From positions 348,305 through 412,304 of the forward strand of contig AJFK01001090.1 in assembly GCA_000467715.1 (NCBI GenBank): a stretch of 64,000 bases of DNA. Reading direction: 5' to 3'. The position numbers were made by a program, and so were the translations under genes. Position 1 is the first letter of the stretch; each line of letters begins with the position of its first letter. Shown piece after piece: positions 33,359-45,773 of the stretch. The notes beneath the pieces are model-generated. The model worked only from the letters and a program-made list of their open reading frames with translations, did not search any database and was not told where the DNA came from. Source of the DNA: Hysterium pulicare CBS 123377 (Eukaryota; Ascomycota; Dothideomycetes; Hysteriales; Hysteriaceae).

Positions 33359-35257
33359 ATGTCTGGCACTCCAGACCTTTCAGCTATTCTCGCGGCGCTA
33401 TGTATGTGTCGCGTCCACAACACAAGGAAATAAGGCTAACGTATTTCTCCAACAGCTGCGCAGCGAAGCACACCTTCTCAAGCACCACAACAACAGCCTC
33501 CGACACATGCTGGTATTCCTCAAGCTTACCCAGGTGCCATACAAAACCCCACGCCACCTGCTGGGATTCCTGGTTATTCTCTTCCGCAGCCTACAAACTC
33601 GGGCAATCTTGACCTGGCCTCAATCAGGCCCATAAACTCAGGTTCTGTGAGCCTTCAAGATGCGCTTGCAAAAGCCCGAAGTTATGCGGCAGAGAAGGGT
33701 ATCGCTTACGACTCAGGAAGAAGCAGTACAGGTATGTATTCAATCACCCAACAGACGTTCCCACTGAGGACAGTCTTTAACTTTCGAAGGCCCGCCTGGC
33801 AGAGGCTCCTATATGCGTTCCCGCTCACGTTCACGATCTCCACCACGGCGAGACAACAATCGCGACAGTTATAATCCATATCGAGATGAGCGGCGAGAAG
33901 ATCCGCGTCGTGGTGGAACAGGTTATGGTAGAGAGCGATCTCGCTCACCACCTCGGGGACGTAATACATTTTCTCCTCCTAGAGCATACGGAGCGCGTGA
34001 TCGTTCCCCACCATCCCATGATAATTCTGAGATAATTATGATTGACGCCTCTCTCGTTGGTCTAGTGATTGGTCGTCAAGGTGAAAATCTTCGTCGAATT
34101 GAAGAAGACACTGGTACTAGAATCCAATTCATGACTGGTCCTGAATCTACCGGACCACAACGTCAATGCAGAATCACTGGCAACCCACGTGCTCGTATGG
34201 ATGCAAAGAGAGAAATCAACAGGATCATTGAAGAGAATGGTGGCAACCCTGCACGTGAACAAGGTCGAGGCAGCTCGTCTCGACCAGTTGTCAAAGCCGT
34301 GAGTGCGGGTCATCAACCTGCCCTTCGTGAAGGTGAAGACAGCGTTCAAATCATGGTGCCTGACCGTACTGTTGGACTCATTATTGGACGTGGTGGCGAA
34401 ACTATTCGTGATCTCCAGGAACGAAGTGGATGCCATGTCAACATCGTTGGCGAAAATAAGAGTGTCAATGGATTACGCCCGGTCAACCTTATCGGAACCC
34501 CCCAAGCCGCTGCCAGAGCCAAAGAACTCATCCTGGAAATCGTTGACAGTGACACTAAGGCCGGTCCGAAAGCGGCACAGCCGGAGCCAAGCCGACGTGA
34601 TAACTATGACTCCTTTGGGGGTGCTGGCGGCAACAAAAGCACTGACAAAATCATGGTCCCTTCAGATGCAGTGGGCATGATTATTGGGAAAGGTTTGCAG
34701 CTTCTTTTGTTCCACAGTGAAATGTACGAAGTTGCTGAGACTAATCTTCTATAGGCGGAGAGACCATCAAGGAGATGCAGAATACGACTGGGTGCAAGAT
34801 AAATGTTTCCCAAGCGTCGGGCGCCGACATCGAGCGCGAAATTGGTCTTGTTGGGACTCGACAAGCCATTGATGAGGCTAAGAAGGCCATCTGGGACAAG
34901 GTCGACTCCGTTGTATGTATTTGCATTCGGCAACCAATGGGCTCACACACTAACTTGCAGCAGAAGGAGAAGAACGGTAGTGGCTATGGTGGGAACAGAA
35001 AAGCTGGGGGGCGCGACAACGGCAACTATAGTGACCCCTACTCACAACAGCAACAACAGTCGTCCTATGGGCAACCGCAAGGTGCGAGTCAGAATCTGCC
35101 ACAAGCGCAGCCGAATGCACCGGCCCAAGCAGATGACCCATATGCTATTTATGGTGGTTATCAGAACTATCTGGCAATGTGGTATACTTCTGTCGCGGCC
35201 CAACAACAGCAACAACAAGCGGGCCAAGGTGAGCAGAGACCGCCAGGAGCTGCATAG
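33359..35257 (+). CDS. Triple KH-domain RNA-binding protein (FUBP/KSRP type)
   Basis: Exons 33359-33401, 33456-33731, 33790-34692, 34755-34912 and 34961-35257 give 558 residues. An N-terminal Gln/Pro-rich region is followed by an RS-like segment (SRSRSRSPPRR, about 114-125, and ERSRSPPRGR). Three KH domains start near residues 187, 290 and 392, each with its RNA-binding GxxG loop: GRQGENL, GRGGETI and GKGGETI. The third is interrupted by an intron right after the IIGK of its loop. The C-terminus is Gln-rich with two runs of CAA/CAG codons and ends PPGAA. It contains the DDPYAIYGGYQNYLAMWYTSVAA block, a tyrosine-rich motif like those of FUBP and splicing-factor SF1-type proteins. It probably binds single-stranded nucleic acid in splicing, mRNA stability or transcription. 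The last intron (48 nt) is a multiple of three with no stop. Confidence 0.9.
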
Positions 35258-36512
35258 ACGACAGCTTGATGTGTCCGCCGTGACGTTGATGCGCATTCTG
35301 CTGAGACCTCTTTGTGGATTGATGCATGCATGCATGACCGATGTTCTTGCGATTTCCACTTGCGTGGCTTGACATACTCTCCCGGACTGCTTTCGACTTC
35401 TCTGACTTACCGCGGACTCCTAATCTCCGAAACCCTTCTTGACTTGTGGTTGAATCTCTTCTGATTGCACACCGTCATGCTTAATCTTGAATTTTCATGG
35501 ATCATTTGTCGATGACGCCGAATATTGAATACCGGACGGAACCCAATCTCCTCAGCTCCCTGACACTCTCTTGACTGGCTTTGAGACTTTATTCTTGGAT
35601 GACATGAATGGTTCACGTGGCATCGGTGACAATTATCCAGCCAACACTTGTGTCGCAACGAACTTGAGCTCCACTCCACTCTTACAAGTCGAATTGCGGA
35701 ATTAAGACCTCACGGAACGAACAGCACCATTCCTCAATGCAATGGTGAGATCAACAAGCAAAAGTTTTATGCCTTCTATGTTTATATCTTGATCCGGGCG
35801 GTGGATTACCTACTTCAAAAGGGCGGGATTCTTCTTTTCGAGCGGTTAGGGATTAGCGCCGCTGTTGTTGTTTAGTACCTATGCCCTGCATCTTCCCAGG
35901 TTTTTCGCGGCACAGAACGAGTAATAGTATCAGAATTCCATTGCACTTCAATTTAATATGCACCTACTGCTCAGTAGACGAATGGCCATGTTTAGGTCGT
36001 GTGACAAACCATCTTCTTCATTGGAATCGGAGACGGGCGCTTGTCCTTGGAATTTGGAAGCTACATGAGACTATGTTCTAATGCAACGCCAGTTGACTTC
36101 TGGTGTTGGCCGAAATATCTATAAGATCCCGTGACTCGAGTCCAAATAACGTTTACCGCCGTGGGGGATCGGTCTTTGATCTGCCCCTCATCGATCGTCG
36201 AGTGACGGCCATCGCCGGCCTCCATCCTCATCCAACCCGTGAACAGGTGGGCGCCGCGCGGAGACTTGGGCTGAGATAAGGCCCAGCAGCGGCATTTGTC
36301 TTTTCTCTTATTCGTTCGATCTGTCGTTTTACTTTTCCTAAACCGACGCTTGTTTGCAGTTAGTCCGCCACTACTGTGATAGATATACCCTTCCTCCCTT
36401 GCCCCACTCCCTTTCTAAGCTTCAAAGCTATCTGCCTTTCTCCATTCCCTTGACAAGGCTCTTCGTCGCCGAGTAGAACTATTTTGGTTGCCTTCTGTAT
36501 GCTACTATCACA
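35258..36512. other. 1.25-kb interval KH gene - xanthine dehydrogenase
   Basis: No gene recognised; the frames at 35648-35875 and 35881-36081 are short and featureless. The right half is the promoter of xanthine dehydrogenase. Confidence 0.5.
36274..36510 (+). promoter_or_regulatory. GATA-factor site cluster upstream of xanthine dehydrogenase
   Basis: Four HGATAR-type sites lie within 240 bp of the ATG: AGATAA at 36274, TGATAG at 36377, CTATCT (reverse) at 36428 and CTATCA (reverse) at 36505. Purine catabolic genes of moulds are activated by the nitrogen GATA factor AreA/NIT2, so the cluster fits nitrogen regulation. I did not find the TCGG-N6-CCGA site of the purine-specific activator UaY. 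Such short sites also arise by chance. Confidence 0.4.
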
Positions 36513-39500
36513 ATGGCACCTGGCCTTGTAGAGCCGGCCGTTCCCATCGAATACACGCGATCCTTGTCTGCTACTACCGAAACCTACGATGATACCCTTC
36601 GTTTCTATCTCAATGGCACCAAGGTTGTTTTAGATAATGCCGATCCAGAGGTGACACTCCTGGAATATCTTAGAGGCATTGGCCTGACTGGCACGAAATT
36701 GGGCTGCGCCGAAGGTGGTTGCGGAGCTTGCACAGTTGTATGTTGCCACCGCAAAAGTCGAGTATGTACTGATACTGACTTCGGATCAGGTCATATCCCA
36801 ATATAATCCTACCACGAAGCAAATATACCATGCTTCAGTCAATGCTTGCCTAGCGCCGCTGGTCAGTGTCGATGGCAAGCATGTAATCACAGTTGAAGGC
36901 ATTGGAAATGTGAAACAACCGCATCCAGCGCAAGAGCGAATAGCTAAGAGCAATGGAAGTCAATGCGGCTTTTGCACCCCAGGAATAGTAATGGTAGGTG
37001 GACCAGTCTAGTACAGTCTCCGGTACCTGACGCGTATTCTACAGAGCCTCTATGCCCTTCTCCGGAATTCATCTAATCCTACCGAACATGACGTTGAAGA
37101 AGCTTTTGACGGAAATCTTTGTCGATGCACGGGATACAGGCCAATACTGGATGCCGCGCAGACTTTCAGTGCAGGGAAAGCATGTGGAAAGTCAACAGCA
37201 AATGGAGGCAGTGGATGCTGCATGGAGAACGGTAATGGCGGTGGATGTTGCAAGAGTGGCGTGGATGGAGATAATGAGCCCATCAAAAAGTTTACACCTC
37301 CGGGGTTCATTGAATACAAGCCAAATACCGAACTTATTTTCCCTCCTGCTCTCCGGAAACACGATTTCAAACCGCTGGCATTTGGAAGTAAGCGCAAGAG
37401 GTGGTACCGTCCAGTCACATTGCAGCAGTTGCTCGAGATCAAGAGCGTCTATCCATCCGCGAAGGTCATTGGAGGAAGCACAGAAACTCAAATTGAGATC
37501 AAGTTCAAAGCAATGAACTACAGTGTATCTGTCTTTGTTGGCGATATTGCTGAGCTCAGACAGTATTCTTTTGAGGACGAATATATGGAGATTGGAGGCA
37601 ATGTCATTCTCACCGATCTTGAGGGTATCTGCAGGGAAGCTCTGAAGCACTACGGAGAAGTACGAGGGCAACCCTTCGCAACAATACTCAAACAAATTCG
37701 ATACTTTGCGGGGAGACAGATCCGGAATGTCGGCACACCCGCAGGGAATCTCGCCACAGCCTCTCCAATCTCCGATCTGAACCCTGTCTTCGTCGCGTCA
37801 AATGCTACACTAGTTGCCAAATCCCTAGAGAAGACTACAGAGATTCCTATGGCCGAATTCTTCAAAGGCTACCGTGCCACTGCTCTCCCCCCAGATGCAG
37901 TTATAGCGAGCTTGCGCGTCCCAGTCGCAAAAGAAAAGGGAGAGTACATGCGCGCATATAAGCAAGCAAAGAGGAAGGACGATGATATCGCTATCGTCAA
38001 CGCAGCTCTACGAGTAACTCTCGATGAGGCATATACGGTCGAGAGTTGTAACCTCGTCTACGGTGGCATGGCTCCAATCACTATCCCGGCGAAGAAGGCC
38101 GAAGCAGCCCTTCAGGGCAAGAAAATCACTGATCCCGCGACTTTAGAGGAAGTGATGAATGCTTTAGAAGAAGACTTCGACCTTAGATTCGGAGTACCTG
38201 GTGGCATGGCGACATACCGCAAGTCACTGGCTCTGGGTTTCTTCTATAAATTCTACCATGAAGTTCTTTCCGAGATCAAGGCTGAGGAAGACGTCGAGAT
38301 TGATTCCCAAGCTATTGGGGAGATTGAACGCATCATTTCCACCGGGGAGAAGGATCATGCCGCCTCAATGGCGTATACTCAGAAAATCCTTGGCTCCGAA
38401 CGACCGCACGTTGCTGCTATGAAACAATGTACCGGAGAAGCGCAATACACCGATGATATCCCCGTGCAGAAAAACGAGCTGTACGGCTGCATGGTCTTGT
38501 CAACTAAAGCACACGCCAAACTTCTTAGTGTTGATCCTTCGCCAGCACTCGATTTGCCGGGTGTTGTAGACTGGGTTGACCATCGTGATGTTGCGTCTCC
38601 TGAAGCTAACTGGTGGGGAGCACCATGCTGCGATGAGGTCTTCTTTGCCGTCGACGAAGTCTTCACTGCTGGTCAGCCTATTGGTATGATCATGGCGGAT
38701 ACCGCGAAACGCGCGGAAGCGGCGGCTCGAGCTGTCAAAGTTGAATATGAGGAACTGCCAGCTATCTTCACTATTGAGGAAGCTATCGAGAAAGAGAGTT
38801 ACTTCAGTCACTTCCGCCACATCATTGACGGAGATACCGAGAAAGCATTCGCCGAAGCGGATCACGTATTCTCTGGTATCGCACGGATGGGAGGTCAAGA
38901 ACATTTCTATCTTGAGACTCAAGCCTGTCTGGCAGTGCCAAAGCCAGAAGACGGAGAGATGGAAATTTTCAGCAGCACTCAAAACCCTGCAGAGACGCAA
39001 GCCTACGTTTCCAAGGTCACCGGAGTAGCAGCAAACAAGATTCTCACACGAGTCAAGCGTATGGGCGGTGGTTTTGGGGGCAAAGAAACCCGCTCCATTC
39101 AGCTCGCGGGCATTTGTTCCGTCGCAGCAAAGAAGACTCGTCGCCCAGTGCGATGCATGCTTAATCGCGACGAAGACATCATGACTTCTGGCCAACGGCA
39201 TCCGTTCTTAGCGAGCTGGAAGGTCGCTGTCAATAAGGATGGCAGGCTTCAAGCACTAGACGCCGATGTCATCTGCAATGGCGGATGGAGTCAAGATCTT
39301 AGTGGTGCCGTCGTTGAGAGATCTCTGTCTCACATCGATGGGGTCTACAATATCCCTAATGTTCACGTACGAGGAAGGATAGCAAAGACTAACACTGTTT
39401 CCAACACCGCCTTTCGTGGCTTTGGTGGGCCCCAGGGGATGTTTATTGCCGAAACGTATATGGAGGAAGTCGCGGATCATCTCAAAATCCCAGTTGAGAA

Positions 39501-40755
39501 GCTCCGTGAAATCAACATGTACACACCCGAGCGTGGAATGAAGACACACTTCAACCAGGAAATCAGGGACTGGTACGTTCCACTCATGTACCAGCAAGTG
39601 CAAGATGAATCAGATTATTGTCAACGCCGACAAGCAGTGGACGAGTGGAACAAAACGCATAAATGGAACAAGCGTGGTTTAGCCATCATTCCGACCAAAT
39701 TCGGTATTTCATTCACAGCACTCTTCCTCAACCAGGCCGGCGCACTCGTTCACATATACCATGATGGTTCGGTATTGGTCGCGCACGGCGGGACAGAGAT
39801 GGGTCAAGGTCTCCACACGAAGATGACCATGATCGCTGCCGAAGCCCTCAAAGTCCCGCAAGAAAATGTCTATATTTCAGAGACCGCAACCAACACTGTC
39901 GCCAATTCATCCTCAACCGCTGCATCTGCCTCCTCTGATCTCAACGGCTATGCTATCTGGAATGCGTGTGCGCAGCTAAATGAGCGTCTTGCGCCGATTC
40001 GCGAGAGACTCGGCCCGGATGCTACTATGAAGGAGATCGCTCATGCTGCCTACTTCGACCGTATCAACCTATCTGCGAATGGCTTCTACCGAACTCCAGA
40101 TATTGGTTACGTTTGGGGTCCTAACACGGGTCAGATGTTCTACTACTTCACTCAAGGTGTCGCAGCCGCCGAAGTCGAGATTGATACCTTGACTGGCGAC
40201 TGGACATGTTTACGAGCAGATATCAAGATGGATGTCGGACGTTCCATCAACCCTTCCATCGACTACGGTCAAATTGAGGGAGCCTTCGTTCAAGGTCAAG
40301 GATTGTTCACTACAGAAGAGATGCTTTGGCATAGAGCCAGCGGACAGATCTTCACAAGAGGACCAGGCGCATACAAGATCCCCGGCTTTAGGGATATCCC
40401 TCAGGTGTTCAACGTCAGTTTACTCAAGGATGTGGAATGGGAAAATCTAAGAACCATTCAGCGGAGTAGAGGTGTTGGTATGCATTTCTCCTTCTATTTC
40501 CCCTCGAACCACTCAAGGACATGGCTAATCTCGATCTATGCAGGCGAACCACCCCTCTTCATGGGCTCCGCCGTCTTCTTCGCCATCCGCGACGCCCTCA
40601 AAGCTGCCAGAAAGGAATTCGGCGAAGAAGAAGTGCTGAAGCTGCAGAGTCCTGCTACCCCCGAGAGAATCAGAGTCTCGTGTGCCGATCCGATTATCAA
40701 ACGAGCGCATGTTGCGCCTAGGGAGGGCGAGAAGAGTTTCTTTGTTTCAATTTAG
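36513..40755 (+). CDS. Xanthine dehydrogenase (molybdo-flavoenzyme)
   Basis: Exons 36513-36737, 36790-36993, 37045-40477 and 40544-40755 give 1357 residues, the full family length. It oxidises hypoxanthine to xanthine and uric acid with NAD in purine catabolism. Domains in order: plant-type 2Fe-2S ([13 protein letters not shown]), second 2Fe-2S ([11 protein letters not shown], then [15 protein letters not shown]), FAD-binding ([37 protein letters not shown]), then the molybdopterin domains ([60 protein letters not shown]). The catalytic glutamate is in [10 protein letters not shown], exactly at the exon 3/4 junction. Between the second Fe-S domain and the FAD domain is a Gly/Cys/Asn-rich linker ([19 protein letters not shown]). 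The last intron (66 nt) is a multiple of three without stops, so its retention would insert 22 residues before the catalytic Glu. GATA sites upstream suggest nitrogen control. Confidence 0.97.
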
Positions 40756-42326
40756 AATGGGTATGAGATTGGGAGGCCAAGATTGTATCTGGAGGTTTTG
40801 TGTCATGATACCAAACGTGCGATGTCGGGAAAATAGAGGGTTATGAGGGTTGGTGGGATGGATAGAGGAATCTGTCATTACTGGAGGATTTGAGTGTATT
40901 GTATTAAATACTGAATATTATGGCCGCTAGTTTGATGCGTGCTTTACGTTAACATTTTCTATTCTTGTGCCCAGTTATGCTATCCGCGGAAGTTCCTTTG
41001 TCATCGGTAATAAAAGACATCTGCGACTCATTAAGAAAGAAGGGTTGCCAAACATGTGTACTGAAAGGGCTATGCATTGGTTGATGGGTGCGCCACGAAG
41101 CTATGTTCACTGCAAGGCTCGGTTGAACATGCAATATGATCTGGCTTGGGGTCGAAGCTGAGCTGTTCTTGCAAACAATCAACCTTCTTGCTGCAGTCGC
41201 GTTAACGTTCTAAGAGATGCTCGGCTTTGTACAAAGGTGTTAAATGACCTGCTTCAGTCAGAAACCTGAGGCTATCTTGTGCTTGGTAATCTTAAGTATC
41301 GTCTATCTAGAGCACGTGTGAAGAAGAGTTTCGAGACACAAGTAGAAGTAAAATGTTTGTCGGATTGTGCGCTGGGGAAAGAAAGCCTTCCCACCTCAAT
41401 TTGGCCGAGACGCACGGACCGTTGAAAGATTGGGTTGAACCTGCCCAGCAGCATCAACGGTTCCCAAAGAACTTCAGTACATCGTAACGAAGAGCGTCAT
41501 TAGGACTGAGAAGAATGTACATGACATCCAGCACCGACCTCCCCTCCCTCGCTCCCTCCCTCACTCACAACCTCTCTTCCTCAACCCCACGGCCAAGCCG
41601 CAAGAATCAACGAAAAGATCAAAAAAGCTCAAAGCGAAAAATTCCTTGCCGATCCGAAGACCAACAAGAGCAGTCAAATAGTTGTAGTTTTCAACTAGCA
41701 AAAACACGATCTCGGACGAATCCTCACTGATACGCGTATGCCCTTGCACTTAGATGAAGAGAAAAAGAAGAGGGAAGTTGGGGGGGAAGCGTTTCTTATA
41801 TAGGCGTTGAGAAGGGGTGCCAAGGCGCTAGAGGAGTCAGAGGGCTTGGCGGTCTGGCGGTTGCCTAGTTGGAGGGCACGTGAGAGGGTGCGTGCGGGCT
41901 GAAGGGAGTTTGGTAGAGCTCAACCACACGTAAGCGGTGATTATATGTACGATATAACGGTGTTTCTTTGATTTATTTTCTAATTCTTGTTTCTTTATTT
42001 TTGGTCCTCTGGGTTTTGGTACGCTATCGTCACTGTTGACGGCGACAGAAGTCCGTATGGGTCGACCACTATCTCTGGGTCTACCTCAGAGTCACTCCGT
42101 TGCCTCAACGCGCACCTGGCGCAAGTTGAAATGCGCTGCTCGATCGATCTTCTCTTTCAACACTCCCCAATACCACAACCGAAGGTAAATGCAGGTTCAT
42201 TTGGTATTATACAACTTGAAGACAGCCAACTTCTATTGCGCAAGCCTATCTTATTCAGCATCTTCCGAAATATTAACAGGTTTTCAAAACGAACCGCCTG
42301 TCCATCCTCCGGTCTAGCAAAAGACC
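40756..42326. other. 1.57-kb convergent interval XDH - RGP1
   Basis: No gene recognised. A 71-codon plus-strand frame (41515-41730) and its 62-codon antisense frame (41561-41749) are low-complexity and unconvincing. One copy of the dispersed 27-bp motif lies at 41919-41945, minus strand. Confidence 0.5.
41919..41945 (-). repeat. Dispersed 27-bp motif, copy 2
   Basis: On the minus strand it reads TATAATCACCGCTTAC, then GT, then GTGGTTGAG. All other positions match the copies at 4024 and 59235. The downstream CAAACTC (after six further bases) is shared with the 59-kb copy. Confidence 0.8.
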
Positions 42327-44917
42327 TCAAACAGCCAAGCCTTCTTCGTCCACAGTCTCCACACTTCCAGTAACAGCTCCATAAACCCTAACCGGGACTT
42401 GCACCTCAAAGCTCTCAGCAGGTAATCTCTCCACTGCAGCAAGAATGACACCTCTATCATCACTCGAAATCTCTTCCAATAAATCTTCCCATCCGGTTTC
42501 CTCCCCCTCCTCATTTGTCAGCCTTGGCGTGATGAACTCAATTCGTAATTTCCATTCCAGACTGACACCACTGGTGATGAATTCCGGCGTCGCATTCGGG
42601 GGTATGGTGGGCGAAAATGATAACCGCTGCGCAAAGAGCGCATTCTCAGCAAACGAGGTGTGCCCTTTCCTCGTCACGCGATAGATACTAGCGTTCGACC
42701 TCAGCGCTATTGCCGGATCGACTTTCTCGGAGGTTTCGAGAGAGACGTGGACAGAGTAGCAGGGGATGTCGGCATTTGTGAAATCAATGACTGCAGAGAT
42801 GGTCTCGCCTAATCGATAGGCCGGTCGAGCAAGCATAATGACTGCGACACGACGACCGCTGCGCGCAATCTCGAATCTGTTGGCGCTCTGGTTGGAAGCA
42901 CCTGTGACGTTGCTCCGGAGGATAGCTAGATCGATGGCTTCTTTCATTGTTTGTGGCTCTTCAGCACTTGGGAGACGGCCAGGGACAGTGTCGGTAGGAG
43001 ATAAAAGGCCCATGCTGGAGTTCTGGCGGGGTTTATCGAGGAGATGATCCACATAATCGAGGAAGTCCGAGAGGCTAGAATCATTATCTTTTGAGCCTCT
43101 CAGAGGCCTTTTGCCAGGGGAACCGTTAGGTAATTGTTCATTCGCGTCTAACATCGATGTTCTGGCTTGGTCCCGTAGAATTATGTAGGGTGACATAAGG
43201 TCATGACCGAGCATTTCACCATGACCTACATGCAGCATTAGTACTTGAACATCAAAGCGTAGAGAAAGGGCTCACTGTTGACGCTGCCGAACACACGGAA
43301 TGGCACATCAACGTGCTTAACCTGTCGATCCCTGGCGGAGCCAGGTCGTTGGGTGCCAATAGTCAGATGATATGCAACTTTCATGGATCTTCCTTTATGT
43401 GTCGGCGGTAATCCTCTTGGTAGTGTAAAGCTATACGTATAACTTCTGCTCTCCCCTGGCGCCAGTCGAAGATCGACAAACAGAATCGATTGTGGTGTAG
43501 TAATTAATGGTACGGTTTTAGAGCTGGCGATGCCCCTCATTTCCCTTATGCTTGACGGTTCTGATGTGCCGAGAAGTCCACCTATAGACTCCCCAATATT
43601 CCCCCAGCCCAATGCGCCGAACAGTCCGCTCTCGCGTTTCGTTCTTTCGACACCGACTACACCTCCTCCACCTTGGCCCCCTACGACACCCTTCCGCTTG
43701 ACTTCTTCGAATGGCGCCTGGTTTATTAAAGAACCGTCCAGAGTAAATGAGCCCATTATTTGTGCATAACCCATCATAAGAGTTTCCGGAGCTTTCTGCT
43801 GGTTCGACCCACCGAAATGAGAACCACGGCGTTGATGTGTAGGTCGCGGCAGTAACCGAGCAGATGGTTGTGCCAAGTACTCTGATACAAGCGTTTCAGT
43901 TGAGTTATTGCTCATAGAATAGAACTCTCCACTGCTTCTCGGTGTTCCATTCATGCTCGATCCCGCAAGTATCCGAGGTATAGGTGAAGGGATTTCGATA
44001 TTCGGCGGAGGCTCCTCAGATGGTTTAGGGGAGTTACCACGAAGCTGTGTAGTTCTTGTTTGTGGGTTAGCGGTGATAGTGGAATTTTGGCCATTGATGG
44101 ATGGTTCATTAGGTTGGGGTGGTGCTGCAGGAAATTTGAAACTTTGTGAGAATGACCCCGAAGGCTTCCTGTTCATAGTTGGAAGAGCCGGCGTGCTAGG
44201 CGCCGTAGCTATGCCAGGCCTCCGGCGCGAAGGCCGCACTGGAAGAGGAAATTCATTCGAGGGTTCGTGGATAGCGGGAGGGGAAGTTGAGCTTATTAGC
44301 GGAGAAGGTTGTGTGGAAGAGCGATAGCTTGGCGATCCAACTGTATAAACGTCAGTTTGCTACACATCCATACCGTATATTGGCATACCTGAGAAGGTAC
44401 CAGATCTACCCGGCATTACTTGTAGACTGGCCGATCTACCATGTCCTCGCGCTGGCCTCCTAGGCGGAGGTCCAGATGTGGTCCGATCATGGCTGTTGTC
44501 AGCAGCTGAATCGGTCCCTATAGACATTATCGACAAAGATCTTCCGTGTCCCTGTCCCGGCACAGCGCTTCCATTATAACCTCCACCGACCTGTACAGGA
44601 GAACGACGACCACCAGTAATGGATGGAGTATTCAGTGACAATGTTGGTTTGTGTCCGCGAAGATGCGGAGGAGGCATTTGAGAGCCATATGAAGAGTTTC
44701 TCGATATAGAAGGTCTTGTAGTAACGGAGTGGACAGGAGGGAGCTTGCGTTGTCGGTCTCCCCCGGTGGGGAAACCATTCTGCTTGTGGCGTATTGGGGA
44801 CCTGTCTGGTCCACGAGGAGGAGCAACGTTCTTAAATGTTATTGTACATTCAACGTCCTCGCCAGCGAACACGGTAGATTCCTTCCATTGGACGAATACC
44901 CGGATGTTCGAGGACAT
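42327..44917 (-). CDS. RGP1: RGP1, subunit of the Ric1-Rgp1 GEF complex
   Basis: Minus-strand exons 44917-44389, 44340-43276 and 43225-42327 give 830 residues. Rgp1 and Ric1 form the nucleotide-exchange factor for the Rab GTPase Ypt6/Rab6 at the Golgi, needed for retrograde endosome-Golgi transport. The N-terminus MSSNIRVFVQWKESTVFAGEDVECTITFKN is the typical arrestin-like strand start of the Rgp1 family. The middle (about residues 45-330) is a long Ser/Pro-rich disordered insert usual in moulds. The conserved core resumes at LMMGYAQIMGSFTLDGSLI, IRLAPGESRSYTYSFTLPRGLPPTHKGRSMKVAYHLTIG (given in parts) and VPFRVFGSVN. It ends with the C-terminal block LARPAYRLGETISAVIDF and VSLEWKLRIEFITP. 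ATG 44917 is chosen because it starts the conserved block. Both introns are about 50 nt. Confidence 0.88.
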
Positions 44918-45773
44918 GGTAGGGATATCTGACGTAGCGGGCGCTCGTCGCAAAAAGAGCGCTGGCCGTTCATGGATGGGGTCGCACTTTTGTGACTTTC
45001 TTGCTCGACATAATCACTGCCAAACATGCATTGTTGAATGGAATAAGCAGGTCTCGAGCCAAGAGTTCAGAACGGAGGGTTTCTTTTAGAAAGAAGAGTT
45101 GATTACATGTGCAGAGCTCGACGTATGAGAAGGGCCTCGGAGACCGGGATTTCAAAATTCCGACTTGATGTCACGTGGGATGATCCCGTCCGTGTAGGTA
45201 TCTCCTATTTTTTTTCCAGTTCTCTACACTTCCATATACTTGCTTCTTGAGCTCGATTCTTACGTTTTCCCTGGCCAATTCAGCGCCGAGAACATGTCAC
45301 AAAGCATAAAGTCTCATCATTACTTGTCATGACTTTCTACTTAAGTTGCACTATTTCTTTTCAGGCGTGTTTTCCGTATACTTCGTCAGCTTGAAAGGCC
45401 AAGAAACACAAGATACTCTTCAGGGCAATTCTAGCGGCTCTATCCATGATCAAGTCCGCTTGGAAAAAGTTAGCTGTACGCTAAAGATATTGCTCCTGAA
45501 CTATTAAAACTGGGAGGTGAATTAAGAGAGCCCCATACCCACGACTCACGGCAACGAAAGCAATCTTATACTTAGCATAGAGACGAATTAAGCTATTTGA
45601 AAGGATGGAAACGAGACAGATGAATGTTGACAGAAGACCGGAAAGTATAAGTTGCGCCTCCATCCAAGCCTCTGTATACCTCAACCATGCGGGAGCACGG
45701 GGGACTGTGTTCGGTGGCTCACATTCATCAACATATAATAGGAGCATCTAACGGGTGTATTCTCTAGGATTGT
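44918..45773. other. Interval RGP1 - hypothetical gene
   Basis: 856 bp. It holds the RGP1 promoter and the 3' side of the next minus-strand gene. An 88-codon minus-strand frame at 45481-45747 encodes two hydrophobic stretches but has no known family and is not called. Confidence 0.45.

Noticed and set aside
36100-36512. UaY-type TCGG-N6-CCGA site upstream of xanthine dehydrogenase
   Set aside because: Searched for by eye on both strands; no match found, only GATA sites.
38500-39201. 233-codon minus-strand frame
   Set aside because: Shadow of the xanthine dehydrogenase coding sequence.
41515-41749. Small overlapping frames on both strands between XDH and RGP1
   Set aside because: Low-complexity Ser/Lys-rich translation, no splice pattern and no family; a shifted frame also reads well, which points to composition rather than coding.
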